From a virus, in the IMG/VR virus record IMGVR_UViG_3300046542_000116, positions 1 through 53,126 of that record: a stretch of 53,126 nt of DNA; one strand, written 5' to 3'. The position numbers and the translations under genes are program-made. Numbering within the stretch: position 1 is the stretch's first letter; each line of letters opens with the position of its first letter. Positions 8,161 to 16,308 of the stretch are shown piece after piece. The notes beneath the pieces were generated by a model. The model worked only from the letters and a program-made list of their open reading frames with translations. It searched no databases and was not told the origin of the DNA.

Positions 8161-8179
8161 ATAGGAACTATGTTCCTAT
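8161..8179. promoter_or_regulatory. Perfect palindrome overlapping the int stop codon
   Basis: ATAGGAAC-TAT-GTTCCTAT is an 8-bp perfect inverted repeat with a 3-base centre. It overlaps the integrase stop codon (8176-8178) and lies just upstream of the small gene ending at 7930. It is unrelated in sequence to the 18-bp operator family. Possible roles are an operator for a local regulator or a binding site in the recombination region. Confidence 0.6.
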
Positions 8180-9348
8180 CTTGCAAGAGTCTGAGCAGGA
8201 TATTTTTCAGCGCTGCCAAACATCGCCGCCGCCTTATCCCCCGACGAGTCGCCATCGGTTGGAATCCAGCGCCCGTATACCCGCGCAATCATGAGCCAAG
8301 ATGCGTGCCCCATCTGCTTGGCCACCCACATAGGATGCTCGCCCGCGCTCAGCATCATCGAGGCGTAGGTGTGCCGGGTCTGGTACGGGTTCCGGTAGCG
8401 CACGCCTGCCCGGCGAATGGTCGGCGTCCAGAGTGATTTGCGCAGCTCCTGGTCGCCGTTGAATGCCCGGTTGTGCCTCGGGTCGTGGAAAACGGCCTTC
8501 CCTTCTATATAGGTGTGCTCGCGCTGGGCCTTCAGTGCCTCGAATGACATGGGAAGCAGGCGCACGCTACGCACCCCGGCCGCCGTCTTCGGCGTCTCTG
8601 CCTCGCTGGCCGCCGCCGTCAGCCCCCGCGACACCCTCACTTCCCCGCGATGCCAGTCAATGTCGCCCCACTCCAGCGCGACCAGCTCCGACGTGCGCAG
8701 GCCGGTCCAGAAGGCGAACTGCAACAGGTTCCGATACTGCCCGGTCGCTGCCGCCAGAATGGCCCGCTGCTCGTCCGGGCTGAATGGGTCGATCTCGTCC
8801 TCGGTGCGCGGCTTGCCCTTCACTGAATACGTCCAGCCGGCCAGCGGGTTCGATTCGATCAGCTCGTCGTCCACGGCATCGCTCAGGGCCGAGCGCAGGC
8901 AGCTTTGCACGTTGGCCAGCCTTTTGTTGGTCGCCGACATCTTGGCCATGGCCGCCTTGACCTCTTTGCGCGTGACCGATGCCAGCGCCAGGCTGCCCAG
9001 CGCCGGGGCCAGCACCCCCGCAACGATCTTGCGGTAACCGTCCAGTGTTGACGCCTTCAGGATGCCGGCCTTGCGCTCAAGCCATTCGTCCAGGTACTGA
9101 CCCAGCGGAACCTGCCCGGACTGGCCGACAGCCGACGCCGCCCGCTTCGACCGGGGAAACGCCTCGGCATAGTCAAACTCGCCCCGGTGAATCGCCAGAT
9201 CAATCGACGCCTTCTGCTGCTGCGCCCGCTTCAGGTTGGCCGGCGTAGGCTCCAGCGGCAGGCGCTCCCGGCACTGCTTGCCCTCGACCATAAAGCTGAT
9301 CTCGATACTGCTTTTCGATGCCGCACGCACCCCGCGCTTCGCAGCCAT
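8176..9348 (-). CDS. int: Tyrosine recombinase / phage integrase
   Basis: A 390-residue site-specific recombinase. Residues 1-60 resemble the arm-binding N-terminal domain of DUF3596-type integrases. Residues ~80-165 form the SAM-like core-binding domain and ~188-365 the catalytic domain. Catalytic residues visible are Arg218 (FWTGLRTSELVAL), Lys254, Arg325 with Tyr322 in the usual His place (PYQTRHTYAS), His348 (MGHASW) and nucleophile Tyr358 (VYGRW). It should integrate the phage by recombining attP and attB. No tRNA-derived attP core was recognised beside it. It lies well inside the leftward operon. Confidence 0.95.
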   Translation of the reverse strand: MAAKRGVRAASKSSIEISFMVEGKQCRERLPLEPTPANLKRAQQQKASIDLAIHRGEFDYAEAFPRSKRAASAVGQSGQVPLGQYLDEWLERKAGILKASTLDGYRKIVAGVLAPALGSLALASVTRKEVKAAMAKMSATNKRLANVQSCLRSALSDAVDDELIESNPLAGWTYSVKGKPRTEDEIDPFSPDEQRAILAAATGQYRNLLQFAFWTGLRTSELVALEWGDIDWHRGEVRVSRGLTAAASEAETPKTAAGVRSVRLLPMSFEALKAQREHTYIEGKAVFHDPRHNRAFNGDQELRKSLWTPTIRRAGVRYRNPYQTRHTYASMMLSAGEHPMWVAKQMGHASWLMIARVYGRWIPTDGDSSGDKAAAMFGSAEKYPAQTLAR

Positions 9349-9426
9349 ACGCCACCCCTGACGATTCGTTTAGTTGGCCGACAGTTTAGACCTGTGCCGC
9401 GCTGGGCGGCACCGGGCGACTATTGG

Positions 9427-9846
9427 TTAGGCCAGATCGGCTAGCGCGAAGACGATGCCGCGGCAGTAGCTGTCCTCGCCTTCCATCACGTCGAAGGTCG
9501 AATGCGGGATGTCCGTCTCATAGATCCAGCTGAACCCGCCCTTATCCCACACGGCATTGATCTTTTTGGCGATCGGCTCACGCTTGAAGAACGACTTCAG
9601 CTCGTCGTCGTCCTCGATGTTTTCCCGATCAGGCAGCAGTCCTTCAGCGTCCACCAGCGCGGTTCCGCCGTTGTAGCAGCCGAACTCGTCACGGATGGCG
9701 CCCTCGAACTCCATCAGGTCATCGCTCGCGCCGAACACGATCACAAGACCGGAAGCCTTCGCCTGCTCGATCAAATCCTTCGGAATGGTCCGGTGCGCTG
9801 GGTATTGGATGCCGTCCAGCAGTGACGCCAAGTATTCCTTGATCAT
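9427..9846 (-). CDS. Conserved phage hypothetical protein, 139 aa
   Basis: The start at 9846 (MIKEYLASLLDG) is chosen because this N-terminus recurs in a phage protein family of the same length, and the upstream extension is short and atypical. The protein is acidic and soluble, with a GAIRDEFGCYNGGTA segment near the middle. The function of the family is unknown to me. Confidence 0.75.
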   Translation of the reverse strand: MIKEYLASLLDGIQYPAHRTIPKDLIEQAKASGLVIVFGASDDLMEFEGAIRDEFGCYNGGTALVDAEGLLPDRENIEDDDELKSFFKREPIAKKINAVWDKGGFSWIYETDIPHSTFDVMEGEDSYCRGIVFALADLA

Positions 9847-9896
9847 GATGATTCCTCGCCCGCCGGTCACCGGCAGGCTCTTGTGTGGGGAGGGGG

Positions 9897-10073
9897 TTAA
9901 GCCAGGAAATGGTGGCCAATGGCGACAGATGCCGCTTCGGCCTCGGTGCTAAACATCAGTTCGCTGGTGCTGGGCGACCCCCAGCTTTCGTATCGGACCT
10001 TTCGCCACCATTTGCCGTAGGCTTCGTATGGCTCGCCGATTATCTCTGTGACGTAGCAGTCGACGAGGTTCAT
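9897..10073 (-). CDS. Small hypothetical protein, 58 aa
   Basis: The frame runs from the ATG at 10073 (MNLVDCYVTEIIGEPYEAYG) to TAA at 9897. The start overlaps the stop of the upstream gene by ATGA, matching the other junctions of this operon and supporting a real gene. It is aromatic-rich (KWWRKVRYESW), with no recognised family. Confidence 0.7.
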   Translation of the reverse strand: MNLVDCYVTEIIGEPYEAYGKWWRKVRYESWGSPSTSELMFSTEAEAASVAIGHHFLA

Positions 10074-10399
10074 ATCTCGAATTCCTCCCCGTCACAGCTC
10101 GGCGTTCCAGCCTTGGCCAGTGCGATCACCTCTTCGGCCTGCTTGACCAGTTCCGGATATTGATCGTTCCAGTTCTGCTTGTAGGCCTTGGCCAGCATGT
10201 CTTCGAGCGCCTTCAGCAGCTGCGGAGCCGTGCGCATCAGGTAGGCATTGGCCCAGGACTCGTCGCCGATGCAATACTTGATGCCGTTGTGATCCATGGC
10301 GCCGAGGTTCGCAACGGTCAGATAATCACCGTCACGCATCACATCAATGCTGTAGTCCTCGCGACATACCAGCCAGTCTTCCTTCGTGTGGTTGCTCAT
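10070..10399 (-). CDS. Hypothetical protein, 109 aa
   Basis: A soluble phage protein. The N-terminal half looks beta-rich, and the C-terminal half (APQLLKALEDMLAKAYKQN) is helical. This pattern, with a MRTAPQLLKALE segment, recurs in many uncharacterised phage early proteins. It overlaps both neighbours by four bases. Confidence 0.75.
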   Translation of the reverse strand: MSNHTKEDWLVCREDYSIDVMRDGDYLTVANLGAMDHNGIKYCIGDESWANAYLMRTAPQLLKALEDMLAKAYKQNWNDQYPELVKQAEEVIALAKAGTPSCDGEEFEI

Positions 10400-10686
10400 G
10401 GCTTCAGTTTCTCAATGGTGAATTTGAAGGTGCTGATGTCGTAGCCGCGCTCGATCAGTTCATCCTTGAGCGTTCGCCCGAACATCCCGGTCAATTTCTC
10501 GAAGTGCTCCATCAGGATTGGCGTATCGCGGCGGCAGCTCGACGATCCAGCATCGTTATGAGCCTCGCTGTTGCGCCAGAAGTAAGTCAGCTCGTTGCTG
10601 TCGCCCGGCTCATGCGCCCAAACGACAGTTACCGCGCTCTTCGTGCCGTCATTCTTTGGCGCGCGTCGGCCCTTTGGATATCTCAT
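10396..10686 (-). CDS. Hypothetical protein, 96 aa
   Basis: The start at 10686 (MRYPKGRRAPKND) overlaps the upstream stop by ATGA, so it is chosen over the ATG at 10701. The N-terminus is basic and the rest mixed. Family unknown. Confidence 0.7.
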   Translation of the reverse strand: MRYPKGRRAPKNDGTKSAVTVVWAHEPGDSNELTYFWRNSEAHNDAGSSSCRRDTPILMEHFEKLTGMFGRTLKDELIERGYDISTFKFTIEKLKP

Positions 10687-10838
10687 GCCTTCACACTCCA
10701 AACGCTGCCGTCTACCAGGTCACCGCGGCGAACAAACTTCGCCCCGCCCGTCAGGTGATGCAGGATCGCGAACTCCGCAGAAGTGCGAGCCAGCGAGTAG
10801 GTGCGCCCGGTCGGGCGGTGGGTGTAGATCGTTTCCAT
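10683..10838 (-). CDS. Small hypothetical protein, 51 aa
   Basis: Starts at the ATG at 10838 (METIYTHRPTGRTYSL), a few bases after the stop of the upstream gene at 10844, with a GGAG-like site overlapping that stop. No family is recognised. The ATGA overlap with the downstream gene supports it as a translated operon member. Confidence 0.65.
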   Translation of the reverse strand: METIYTHRPTGRTYSLARTSAEFAILHHLTGGAKFVRRGDLVDGSVWSVKA

Positions 10839-10843
10839 GCGGG

Positions 10844-11236
10844 TTACTCCTGGCTGAGGATGTCGAGTTGGGCTTTGGCGCATTCGTCCGGGCCGTGCGG
10901 CAGGCGGTTCGGTTCGATTACTTCGTACTCACCGTCATCACTGTGATGACCGGCTTCACGTCGAGACTCGTTGTCGAACTTGTCGCGCAACGATTTGCTG
11001 ATCGTGATTTCGTGGCGCGTCTTTAGCGCTTCGATTGCGCCATCACGCCCGAGCGAGTGCAGATGGCGAATGCATCCATCCATCACCGATGCTTGCTCGG
11101 AATCCTCGGTCCAGGTCATCAGGTCTTCCAGCATGTTTCGAGTGCCGAGCCTGACCCGGTGCCTAAGCTCCTTTTCGTCGTACTGCTCGCGCTTCTTCGC
11201 GGCCTTCGCTGACCGCTCCTTCGTCGTCTTCGCCAT
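10844..11236 (-). CDS. Hypothetical protein, 130 aa, charged
   Basis: The start is placed at the ATG at 11236 (MAKTTKERSAKAAKKREQYDEKEL), because the longer frame to 11461 overlaps the next gene entirely. The N-terminus is lysine-rich and coiled-coil-like. The segment LGTRNMLEDLMTW and what follows is helical. The basic N-terminus suggests nucleic-acid contact, but there is no clear domain. Confidence 0.68.
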   Translation of the reverse strand: MAKTTKERSAKAAKKREQYDEKELRHRVRLGTRNMLEDLMTWTEDSEQASVMDGCIRHLHSLGRDGAIEALKTRHEITISKSLRDKFDNESRREAGHHSDDGEYEVIEPNRLPHGPDECAKAQLDILSQE

Positions 11237-11247
11237 ATCCCTATCCC

Positions 11248-11451
11248 TTATCCTGCAAAGCGCGTGCGGTATTGCACGATGTCGCGGACTGTCGAGGTTC
11301 CGCACTTGAAAACATCGGCCAGAAAGCCGTAGCCCTTTCCGCCGGTTTCGTAGATGGCTCGCATTTCGGCCACCTGCTCGCTGGTCAGCTTCGACCGGTG
11401 ATGCGATGCGCCGACCCGGCAGCCGCTGGGCGCCCTTGCGATCTGGCTCAT
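11248..11451 (-). CDS. Small HTH-like DNA-binding protein, 67 aa
   Basis: The central region (RSKLTSEQVAEMRAIYETGGKGYGFLADVFKCGTSTVRDIV) looks like the HTH found at the C-terminus of phage HNH endonucleases and in small phage regulators. There is no nuclease domain, so the protein is either a stand-alone DNA-binding factor or a remnant. It overlaps the upstream gene by four bases. Confidence 0.68.
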   Translation of the reverse strand: MSQIARAPSGCRVGASHHRSKLTSEQVAEMRAIYETGGKGYGFLADVFKCGTSTVRDIVQYRTRFAG

Positions 11452-11669
11452 AATTCGTCATCCCGGCAGATGGCCTCTGCCCACTTGCTCGGCGACGAAC
11501 AGCGGATAACCTGGTTGATGATCGGCCTGCAGGCGATCCGGACCTTATCGCGCACTGAGTAGGCTGAAGCCCTGATGGCTGAGTCGGTCCCGTGAATCCG
11601 GTAGGCGAGCAACAAGATCAGGATCGCGTCCAACATCGTTAACTGGTGGCTGGTATTTGGCATGGTCAT
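11448..11669 (-). CDS. Hypothetical protein with one hydrophobic segment, 73 aa
   Basis: Residues ~11-23 (LTMLDAILILLLAY) form a short hydrophobic stretch, possibly a membrane segment or the core of a small helical domain. Two in-frame ATGs (11669, 11663) are possible, and neither has a strong ribosome site. Function unknown. Confidence 0.55.
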   Translation of the reverse strand: MTMPNTSHQLTMLDAILILLLAYRIHGTDSAIRASAYSVRDKVRIACRPIINQVIRCSSPSKWAEAICRDDEL

Positions 11670-11735
11670 GGGTGATACCGCTTGCTGGCAGGTTGTGTTG
11701 TGGTTGGCGCGCCCGCTGGCGCACCCTTGATCGGA

Positions 11736-12227
11736 TCATTCGGACTGGCTCGGGCCGGGGAAGGTGATTCGGTAGGTGTTCACCAGCCGGTCCATCTTGT
11801 GCCAGCCGATGCCGACCTGCTTCTGCGCCTGCTTCTTGCTCAGGCCAATCTGTGCCAGAGCCTTGATCCGCTCGACCAGGACCTTGTCCTCGATCGGGTT
11901 TGCCTGCCTGCTGCCCGGGTGATGCCCGGCACCATTGCGCAGCTGAATTCCTGATTGCTTGCATATCTTCGTTATCCGGTCCTGAGAAATGCCCATGTGC
12001 TTGGCCATTTCCGTTTTGGTCATCGTTTCGCTCAGCGTTCGGATTTGATCGGCCAGCTGTCGTAGCTCGATCTCTTCCTGCGTCAGCTGAGGCTCGATGC
12101 GCGGGGGGAGCGGTTTGAATTCGAAGGTTTGCAGCACGTCTATTTTGCCGCCCGATCGCAGGAACGCTTCTTGCGCCGCGGCCAGGTTCGATCGCTCAAT
12201 CACTCGGAGGTCGTTGTATTGGTTCAT
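11736..12227 (-). CDS. DNA-binding protein with two predicted HTH motifs, 163 aa
   Basis: Two helix-turn-helix-like segments are visible: MTKTEMAKHMGISQDRITKICKQ around residues 69-91, and LSKKQAQKQVGIGWHKMDRLVN around residues 128-149. It is an early gene just after a leftward terminator. Because no CI-type repressor is present in the phage, this tandem-HTH protein is one candidate regulator, but it has no visible dimerisation or autocleavage domain. The assignment is inferred from motifs only. Confidence 0.7.
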   Translation of the reverse strand: MNQYNDLRVIERSNLAAAQEAFLRSGGKIDVLQTFEFKPLPPRIEPQLTQEEIELRQLADQIRTLSETMTKTEMAKHMGISQDRITKICKQSGIQLRNGAGHHPGSRQANPIEDKVLVERIKALAQIGLSKKQAQKQVGIGWHKMDRLVNTYRITFPGPSQSE

Positions 12228-12235
12228 TTGGCACC

Positions 12236-12264
12236 CAAAGAAAAGGGCGCTCAGCGGCGCCCTT
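12236..12264 (-). terminator. Leftward rho-independent terminator after ssb
   Basis: AAGGGCGC/GCGCCCTT (12243-12250 with 12257-12264) forms a perfect 8-bp stem with a 6-base loop. On the minus strand it is followed by TTTTCTTT. It divides the recombination genes from the rest of the leftward operon and may be overcome by antitermination. Confidence 0.85.
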
Positions 12265-12289
12265 GTAGTCGGTTAAGTCGGTTTGATGG

Positions 12290-12796
12290 TCAAGCGCCGA
12301 TCAGGTTGTGGAGTGGCGCGAACGGGATGTCGTCATCGAAGCTGTCAGGCGGCGCTGCCTGCTGGTTTTGCTGCGGGCGCTGACTCTGCTGTTGTTGCGG
12401 GCGTTGCTGGGGCGGCTGGCGCGCAGCCGATTGCTGCTGACTGCCTTCCTGCGGCTTGCCGCCGAGCAGCTGCATAGTGCCTTGCATATCCACGATGATT
12501 TCCGTGGTGTAGCGCTTGACGCCATCCTTCTCCCATTCGCGGGTCTGCAGCTTGCCCTCGATGTAGACCTGAGAGCCCTTGCGCAGGTACTCCCCGGCGA
12601 TCTCGGCGACCTTGCCGAACATGGACACGCGGTGCCATTCCGTTCTTTCGACCTTCTGACCGGTCTGCTTGTCGGTCCATTGCTCGCTGGTCGCGAGGCT
12701 CAGGTTCGTTACTGCATTGCCGTTTGGCAGGTAACGGACATCCGGGTCTTGCCCGCATGTACCGACCAAAATCACTTTATTGACGCCGCGTGCCAT
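12290..12796 (-). CDS. ssb: Single-stranded DNA-binding protein
   Basis: A 168-residue protein. Residues 1-110 are an OB-fold SSB domain ([22 protein letters not shown], then [30 protein letters not shown]). A Gln/Pro-rich linker leads to an acidic tip DDDIPF. The tip is not terminal as in bacterial SSB: nine residues follow it, which may alter docking to host partners. It coats ssDNA in recombination and replication. Its neighbours are the YqaJ exonuclease and Bet annealase, with which it forms a recombination module. Confidence 0.95.
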   Translation of the reverse strand: MARGVNKVILVGTCGQDPDVRYLPNGNAVTNLSLATSEQWTDKQTGQKVERTEWHRVSMFGKVAEIAGEYLRKGSQVYIEGKLQTREWEKDGVKRYTTEIIVDMQGTMQLLGGKPQEGSQQQSAARQPPQQRPQQQQSQRPQQNQQAAPPDSFDDDIPFAPLHNLIGA

Positions 12797-12845
12797 ATTT
12801 CTCTACCTCGATGGGATACCCCGGCGTCTGCCAGGGCTTAATTGG

Positions 12846-14534
12846 TTATGCCGCTACTTTTTCCAGTCTTACGCCGGCCATGCTGAACGCCGAGCCTTGA
12901 TCAGCGACCAGAGCGTCGATCGCCTCCCAGTTGACCGACAACACCGACAGCGGGGCCTCGCCGGCGGCCACGGCCTTGACCAGAGCTTCCAGGTCGTAAA
13001 CATTGGCCTGCATTGGTGTTGCCTGATTGGTTTGCGTAACTGCCGGCTTGGCGGCCTGCTGAGCGACCGGGGCAGTCGCCTGCTGAGCTACTGGGGCGGT
13101 CTTCACCGGCGTCGGAGTTGAAACCGGGGCAGGCGTTGCGACTGGCGCTGGATCCGGAGCCGCCTCGGCCGCTTTCTTCGCCTTGGCTTCGTCCTCGATG
13201 CGCTGCAATTCTTCTTTGCGGATCTGCTCGCGCTGGGCCTCGGCCTTCTTCTCTTCCGCCTGAAGGTGCTCGCCGATGCGAACCTTGATCAGGGCGACCA
13301 GATCGTCATTGGCTTTCATGACCAGCTGCTGAGCGTCGACAAACAGGAACTCGAAGCCGACCGACAGCTCGCGCAGGCTGTTGAGGTTGATGCTGATCGC
13401 GTCGCCGATGGCGTTGGCCTGGATCTTTGCGCGAGCCAGTTCGGTGTCGACGGCATCCTGAAGGGAGGCGATGGTGCGTTTGTTCTTGATCGCTGAGGCG
13501 AAGTCCGTCGGCACCGATGGAAGTTGGATTTTCCCGAGGCGCTTGTTTATCGAGGCGACGTGGTCCGTAAAGGCTTTTTCGGCGCGCTGCTTGATCTCGA
13601 GCTTGACCGACTCCTTCTTGGCAGCGAGGAGCTTTTCCGCCATCAAGCGGTTGTCGCGCGCCATCTTCGACAGCATTTCCTTCTGGCGCTTGATCGTGTC
13701 GACTGATTCGACCTGAGCGATCATCTGTGCCTCGGCGCTGTCCAGGGCGGCCTCGGCCTTCTTCAGCGCCTTGATCTGTAGATCAAGATCGGCAAAGTCC
13801 TGATCGGTCTTAGGCTCGCGAACCAGTCGGTTGTCGATAAAGTCGCGCAGGGCGGTCTCGAACACCTTGAAGTTGTCCTTGATCGCGATTTGGCCGCTGA
13901 CTTGGACGTTTACCGATGGCAAGTCGGTGACTGTGGTGCCGACCACTTCGACCGCGGCCTCGGTCGGTACGAAAGCTTCGAGATCCGCGCCGAACTGTTT
14001 CCAGCCAGCGATAAGCGCTTCGGCGCGACCAGGGGCGGGGAAGTATTCCATCCAGACCAGGTTGTCGCGAGTGCCGTCAGAGACGACGAAAATAACCTTC
14101 TCAGCTCCGCTGACCAGGAGCTGCTGCTCAAGCTGCCAGTAATAGTGAGGATCGAGGTCTTTGTCGCGAACGGACTGAGCTAGCGCCTCGTTCCACATTT
14201 TATGCTCGAAAATGATGTTGCCGAGCATAGTCAGGCCGTCGAACGACGCCAGAAGCTCGCCGTCAGTTCCGACCACGGGATACAGTTCTTCACCGATAAT
14301 GCCCTCGACAATTGGGCGGGCCAGCGCTTCATATTCGTGGCCGCGGTCGAACAGATATTTCTGGACCCACCAGTTAATGTCGCGGTCGAGGCCGGTCTTT
14401 TTGGCGAACAGAAGCTCGTTGCGCTTAATCTGTTTCGATGTGCCCATCATGGCTGGCGCTTCAGAAGCAGTACGGTAGTCGGCGCGCAGCGCGTGCCACT
14501 CGGCGGAGCCTTGAGCTACGTTATGAATTTTCAT
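12846..14534 (-). CDS. YqaJ-type viral exonuclease with long C-terminal extension
   Basis: A 562-residue protein. The N-terminal ~200 residues are a PD-(D/E)XK nuclease of the lambda-exonuclease/YqaJ family: RGHEYEALARPIVE with Glu67, SFDG with Asp99, and E-x-K at Glu110/Lys112. It should resect double-stranded ends for the adjacent annealase. The remainder is unusual. Residues ~225-445 are helical and coiled-coil, ~450-510 is a Pro/Ala/Gln low-complexity linker, and a short folded tail follows. This makes it more than twice as long as the nuclease alone. Its stop overlaps nothing downstream, and its start overlaps the bet stop by four bases. Confidence 0.9.
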   Translation of the reverse strand: MKIHNVAQGSAEWHALRADYRTASEAPAMMGTSKQIKRNELLFAKKTGLDRDINWWVQKYLFDRGHEYEALARPIVEGIIGEELYPVVGTDGELLASFDGLTMLGNIIFEHKMWNEALAQSVRDKDLDPHYYWQLEQQLLVSGAEKVIFVVSDGTRDNLVWMEYFPAPGRAEALIAGWKQFGADLEAFVPTEAAVEVVGTTVTDLPSVNVQVSGQIAIKDNFKVFETALRDFIDNRLVREPKTDQDFADLDLQIKALKKAEAALDSAEAQMIAQVESVDTIKRQKEMLSKMARDNRLMAEKLLAAKKESVKLEIKQRAEKAFTDHVASINKRLGKIQLPSVPTDFASAIKNKRTIASLQDAVDTELARAKIQANAIGDAISINLNSLRELSVGFEFLFVDAQQLVMKANDDLVALIKVRIGEHLQAEEKKAEAQREQIRKEELQRIEDEAKAKKAAEAAPDPAPVATPAPVSTPTPVKTAPVAQQATAPVAQQAAKPAVTQTNQATPMQANVYDLEALVKAVAAGEAPLSVLSVNWEAIDALVADQGSAFSMAGVRLEKVAA

Positions 14535-15349
14535 GCGACATCTCCTTCGAGGGCTTTGAGGTTCTGGATTTTTTCGATTTGCGCCGGGCTCAGCGTGTAC
14601 TTGCTGCTGATCATCGAGATCAGCTTCTCGGGCGACGTGCGGCCGGAATCAATCAGCGGCTGCCACTTGTCGACGTTCTCTTCGAGTGTTTCGTCGGCAT
14701 AGGCGGGGAGCGCGTCCGGCTCGGCTTCAGCCTGCGGCTGCGGAGTCACATCCCGGGCTGGCTCTTCAAACGCCTTCCCTTCCATTTCGTCAGCCGTCGG
14801 GGCTGATCCGACCTCGGGGAAGGCCTTGCGCAGCGCCTGGGCCTCGGCGCACTTGGCGAGTTGTGCATACGCTCGCTTCAGCCACATAGCATTCGGCGCC
14901 TGGGTGTCTTTTTTGGCCGTGGCGTAGTTCTCCAGCCAGCGTTCGTTGGCGGTGAACTCGGCGACCAGACCGTTACCCATCTGGCGCTTTACCGTCACCC
15001 GGCACCACTCTGGGAAGGTGACCTCTAGGCCGGAAAGCTTCATGGTGATCTCAGGCCCATAGACCGGCTCGCTGATCCCGGCATACTGGCCGGTGCGCGC
15101 TGCCTGGATACGGTACAGACCAACACCCGGCATCACGGTGTCAACCATGCGGCCGGCAGACTTGCTCCAGATAGGTACGATGTGGACCGGCTTCAGCATC
15201 GGATCAAGCTGGGCAGCCTTGCAGTAGGCCAAGACCATGACCACTGAGTTATGAGCGGCGCCTGGGTAAAGGCTGCTGCTTAACACTTCAACAAGGGCTG
15301 ACTCGGACATGGCCGGAACATGCTCGGCCTGCTTCATAACTGCGCTCAT
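14531..15349 (-). CDS. bet: Phage recombination protein Bet (RecT/Red-beta family annealase)
   Basis: A 272-residue single-strand annealing protein. The core (residues ~15-190) carries features of the Bet family: LVEVLSSSLYPGAAH, LDPMLKPVHIVPIW, VMPGVGLYRIQAARTGQYAG and WLKRAYAQLAKCAEAQALR. The C-terminal third is acidic and disordered-looking, as in other family members. It works with the exonuclease and SSB beside it. Operator copy B lies 15 bp upstream of the start on promoter-like sequence, so this cassette may have its own repressible promoter inside the leftward operon. Confidence 0.93.
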   Translation of the reverse strand: MSAVMKQAEHVPAMSESALVEVLSSSLYPGAAHNSVVMVLAYCKAAQLDPMLKPVHIVPIWSKSAGRMVDTVMPGVGLYRIQAARTGQYAGISEPVYGPEITMKLSGLEVTFPEWCRVTVKRQMGNGLVAEFTANERWLENYATAKKDTQAPNAMWLKRAYAQLAKCAEAQALRKAFPEVGSAPTADEMEGKAFEEPARDVTPQPQAEAEPDALPAYADETLEENVDKWQPLIDSGRTSPEKLISMISSKYTLSPAQIEKIQNLKALEGDVA

Positions 15350-15363
15350 GAATGATACCCCTT

Positions 15364-15381
15364 GGTCCTTTGGAAGGGACC
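15364..15381. promoter_or_regulatory. 18-bp operator copy B, upstream of bet
   Basis: GGTCCTT-TGGA-AGGGACC, a near-perfect inverted repeat. On the minus strand it is preceded directly by TACTATAT, a -10-like element, so bound protein would cover the start of a transcript for bet-exo-ssb. The string TACTATAKGGTCCCT is shared with copy I in front of the gene at 49673. Confidence 0.75.
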
Positions 15382-15390
15382 ATATAGTAG

Positions 15391-15510
15391 TTAAATCGGC
15401 GCGACCAGATCAGCCAGCGCGATGATTGTGAGAAGGAAAAGCCACGGCGACACGCCGATTAGCGATCCGGTCCAGATCAGCCGACGGCGCTTTGATTGGC
15501 GGGCGGTCAT
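15391..15510 (-). CDS. Very small membrane protein, 39 aa
   Basis: The ATG at 15510 overlaps the stop of the upstream gene (ATGA). The protein has a basic N-terminus (MTARQSKRRRLIW) and one hydrophobic segment (SLIGVSPWLFLLTIIALADL), giving a probable cytoplasm-in single-span protein. The tight coupling and clear topology argue that it is real. Function unknown; it ends just upstream of operator B. Confidence 0.65.
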   Translation of the reverse strand: MTARQSKRRRLIWTGSLIGVSPWLFLLTIIALADLVAPI

Positions 15511-15743
15511 GTCTTCACCTCGTTGTATCCGAAGAAGTCGCCGATCTGCTCGACTGCCGAATTGATCCGCATCTGGGCGGCCTTGCGTTCGGCCAGCCGG
15601 ATCGCTTCCCGCTCACTGCTCCGGGCCTCACTGGCCTCGTAGTCGTGAAAGATGTCGGTCGGCGCAACCTTGGGCCTGCCGTATGCGTCGTATCGCCGAT
15701 CCCATTCCCGGGCCTGGGCGCTGTCTGCGTAGCTGGTGCTCAT
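15507..15743 (-). CDS. Hypothetical protein, 78 aa, helical and charged
   Basis: The C-terminal half (EREAIRLAERKAAQMRINSAVEQIGDFF) is a long amphipathic helix. It overlaps both neighbours by four bases. No family is recognised. Confidence 0.7.
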   Translation of the reverse strand: MSTSYADSAQAREWDRRYDAYGRPKVAPTDIFHDYEASEARSSEREAIRLAERKAAQMRINSAVEQIGDFFGYNEVKT

Positions 15744-16117
15744 GGCTCAGCCCTCAGCAACTGGTCGCCGATGATGCGCAGGCGGTTGCGGATGCGGGCG
15801 CCTTGAGCGTTGATCTCTTTGCGCTCGTCGAGCAGGATCGCCATCGATCGATAGATGTCGTCCTCGTCCAATTCCTTGCCGTCCCATGCGTGGCACTCGT
15901 CAACCGCATGGAGCCAGCCGCGCCAAACGATGCTGCAATCAGGATCGTCGGTCACCTCGCCGCTCATGTAGCGGTTGCGGAATGGCTTCAGGTCAACGAA
16001 TGTTTCGGCCTCGATATGCTGACTGCGGATTGCCTGGGCGTTCTTCCGCCATGCTTCCCGATGACGGGAATAGGCCTTGGCCAGCTCGCGCAACTTGTCA
16101 TCGGTCGTCTGCGTCAT
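15740..16117 (-). CDS. Hypothetical protein, 125 aa
   Basis: A charged helical protein with a central segment containing two Trp and several acidic residues (VWRGWLHAVDECHAWDGKELDEDD). It overlaps its neighbours by four bases. Function unknown. Confidence 0.7.
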   Translation of the reverse strand: MTQTTDDKLRELAKAYSRHREAWRKNAQAIRSQHIEAETFVDLKPFRNRYMSGEVTDDPDCSIVWRGWLHAVDECHAWDGKELDEDDIYRSMAILLDERKEINAQGARIRNRLRIIGDQLLRAEP

Positions 16118-16308
16118 GGCCGTGCTCTCACGGCAATCCTGTTGCCTTTCTGCGTGGTGGACAGCTGAACCTTGAGGTCGCAGACCCTGAAGTCCGGCGA
16201 CTTGCCGATCACCTGATAAAACGGGATGCCGTGCGCAATGATGGCCAGGCCGCGCTCGATCTCTTCGAGCTGTTCGTCGATCAGCGATTTAACGATTGGC
16301 GTGGTCAT
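16114..16308 (-). CDS. Hypothetical protein, 64 aa
   Basis: The start at 16308 (MTTPIVKSLIDEQLEE) gives an ATGA overlap with the upstream gene and is preferred over 16335. A short helix is followed by a beta-rich half. Family unknown. Confidence 0.65.
   Translation of the reverse strand: MTTPIVKSLIDEQLEEIERGLAIIAHGIPFYQVIGKSPDFRVCDLKVQLSTTQKGNRIAVRARP

Noticed and set aside
8176-9426. tRNA-derived attP core near the integrase
   Set aside because: No T-arm/CCA fragment or clear direct repeat was seen, so no attachment site is annotated.
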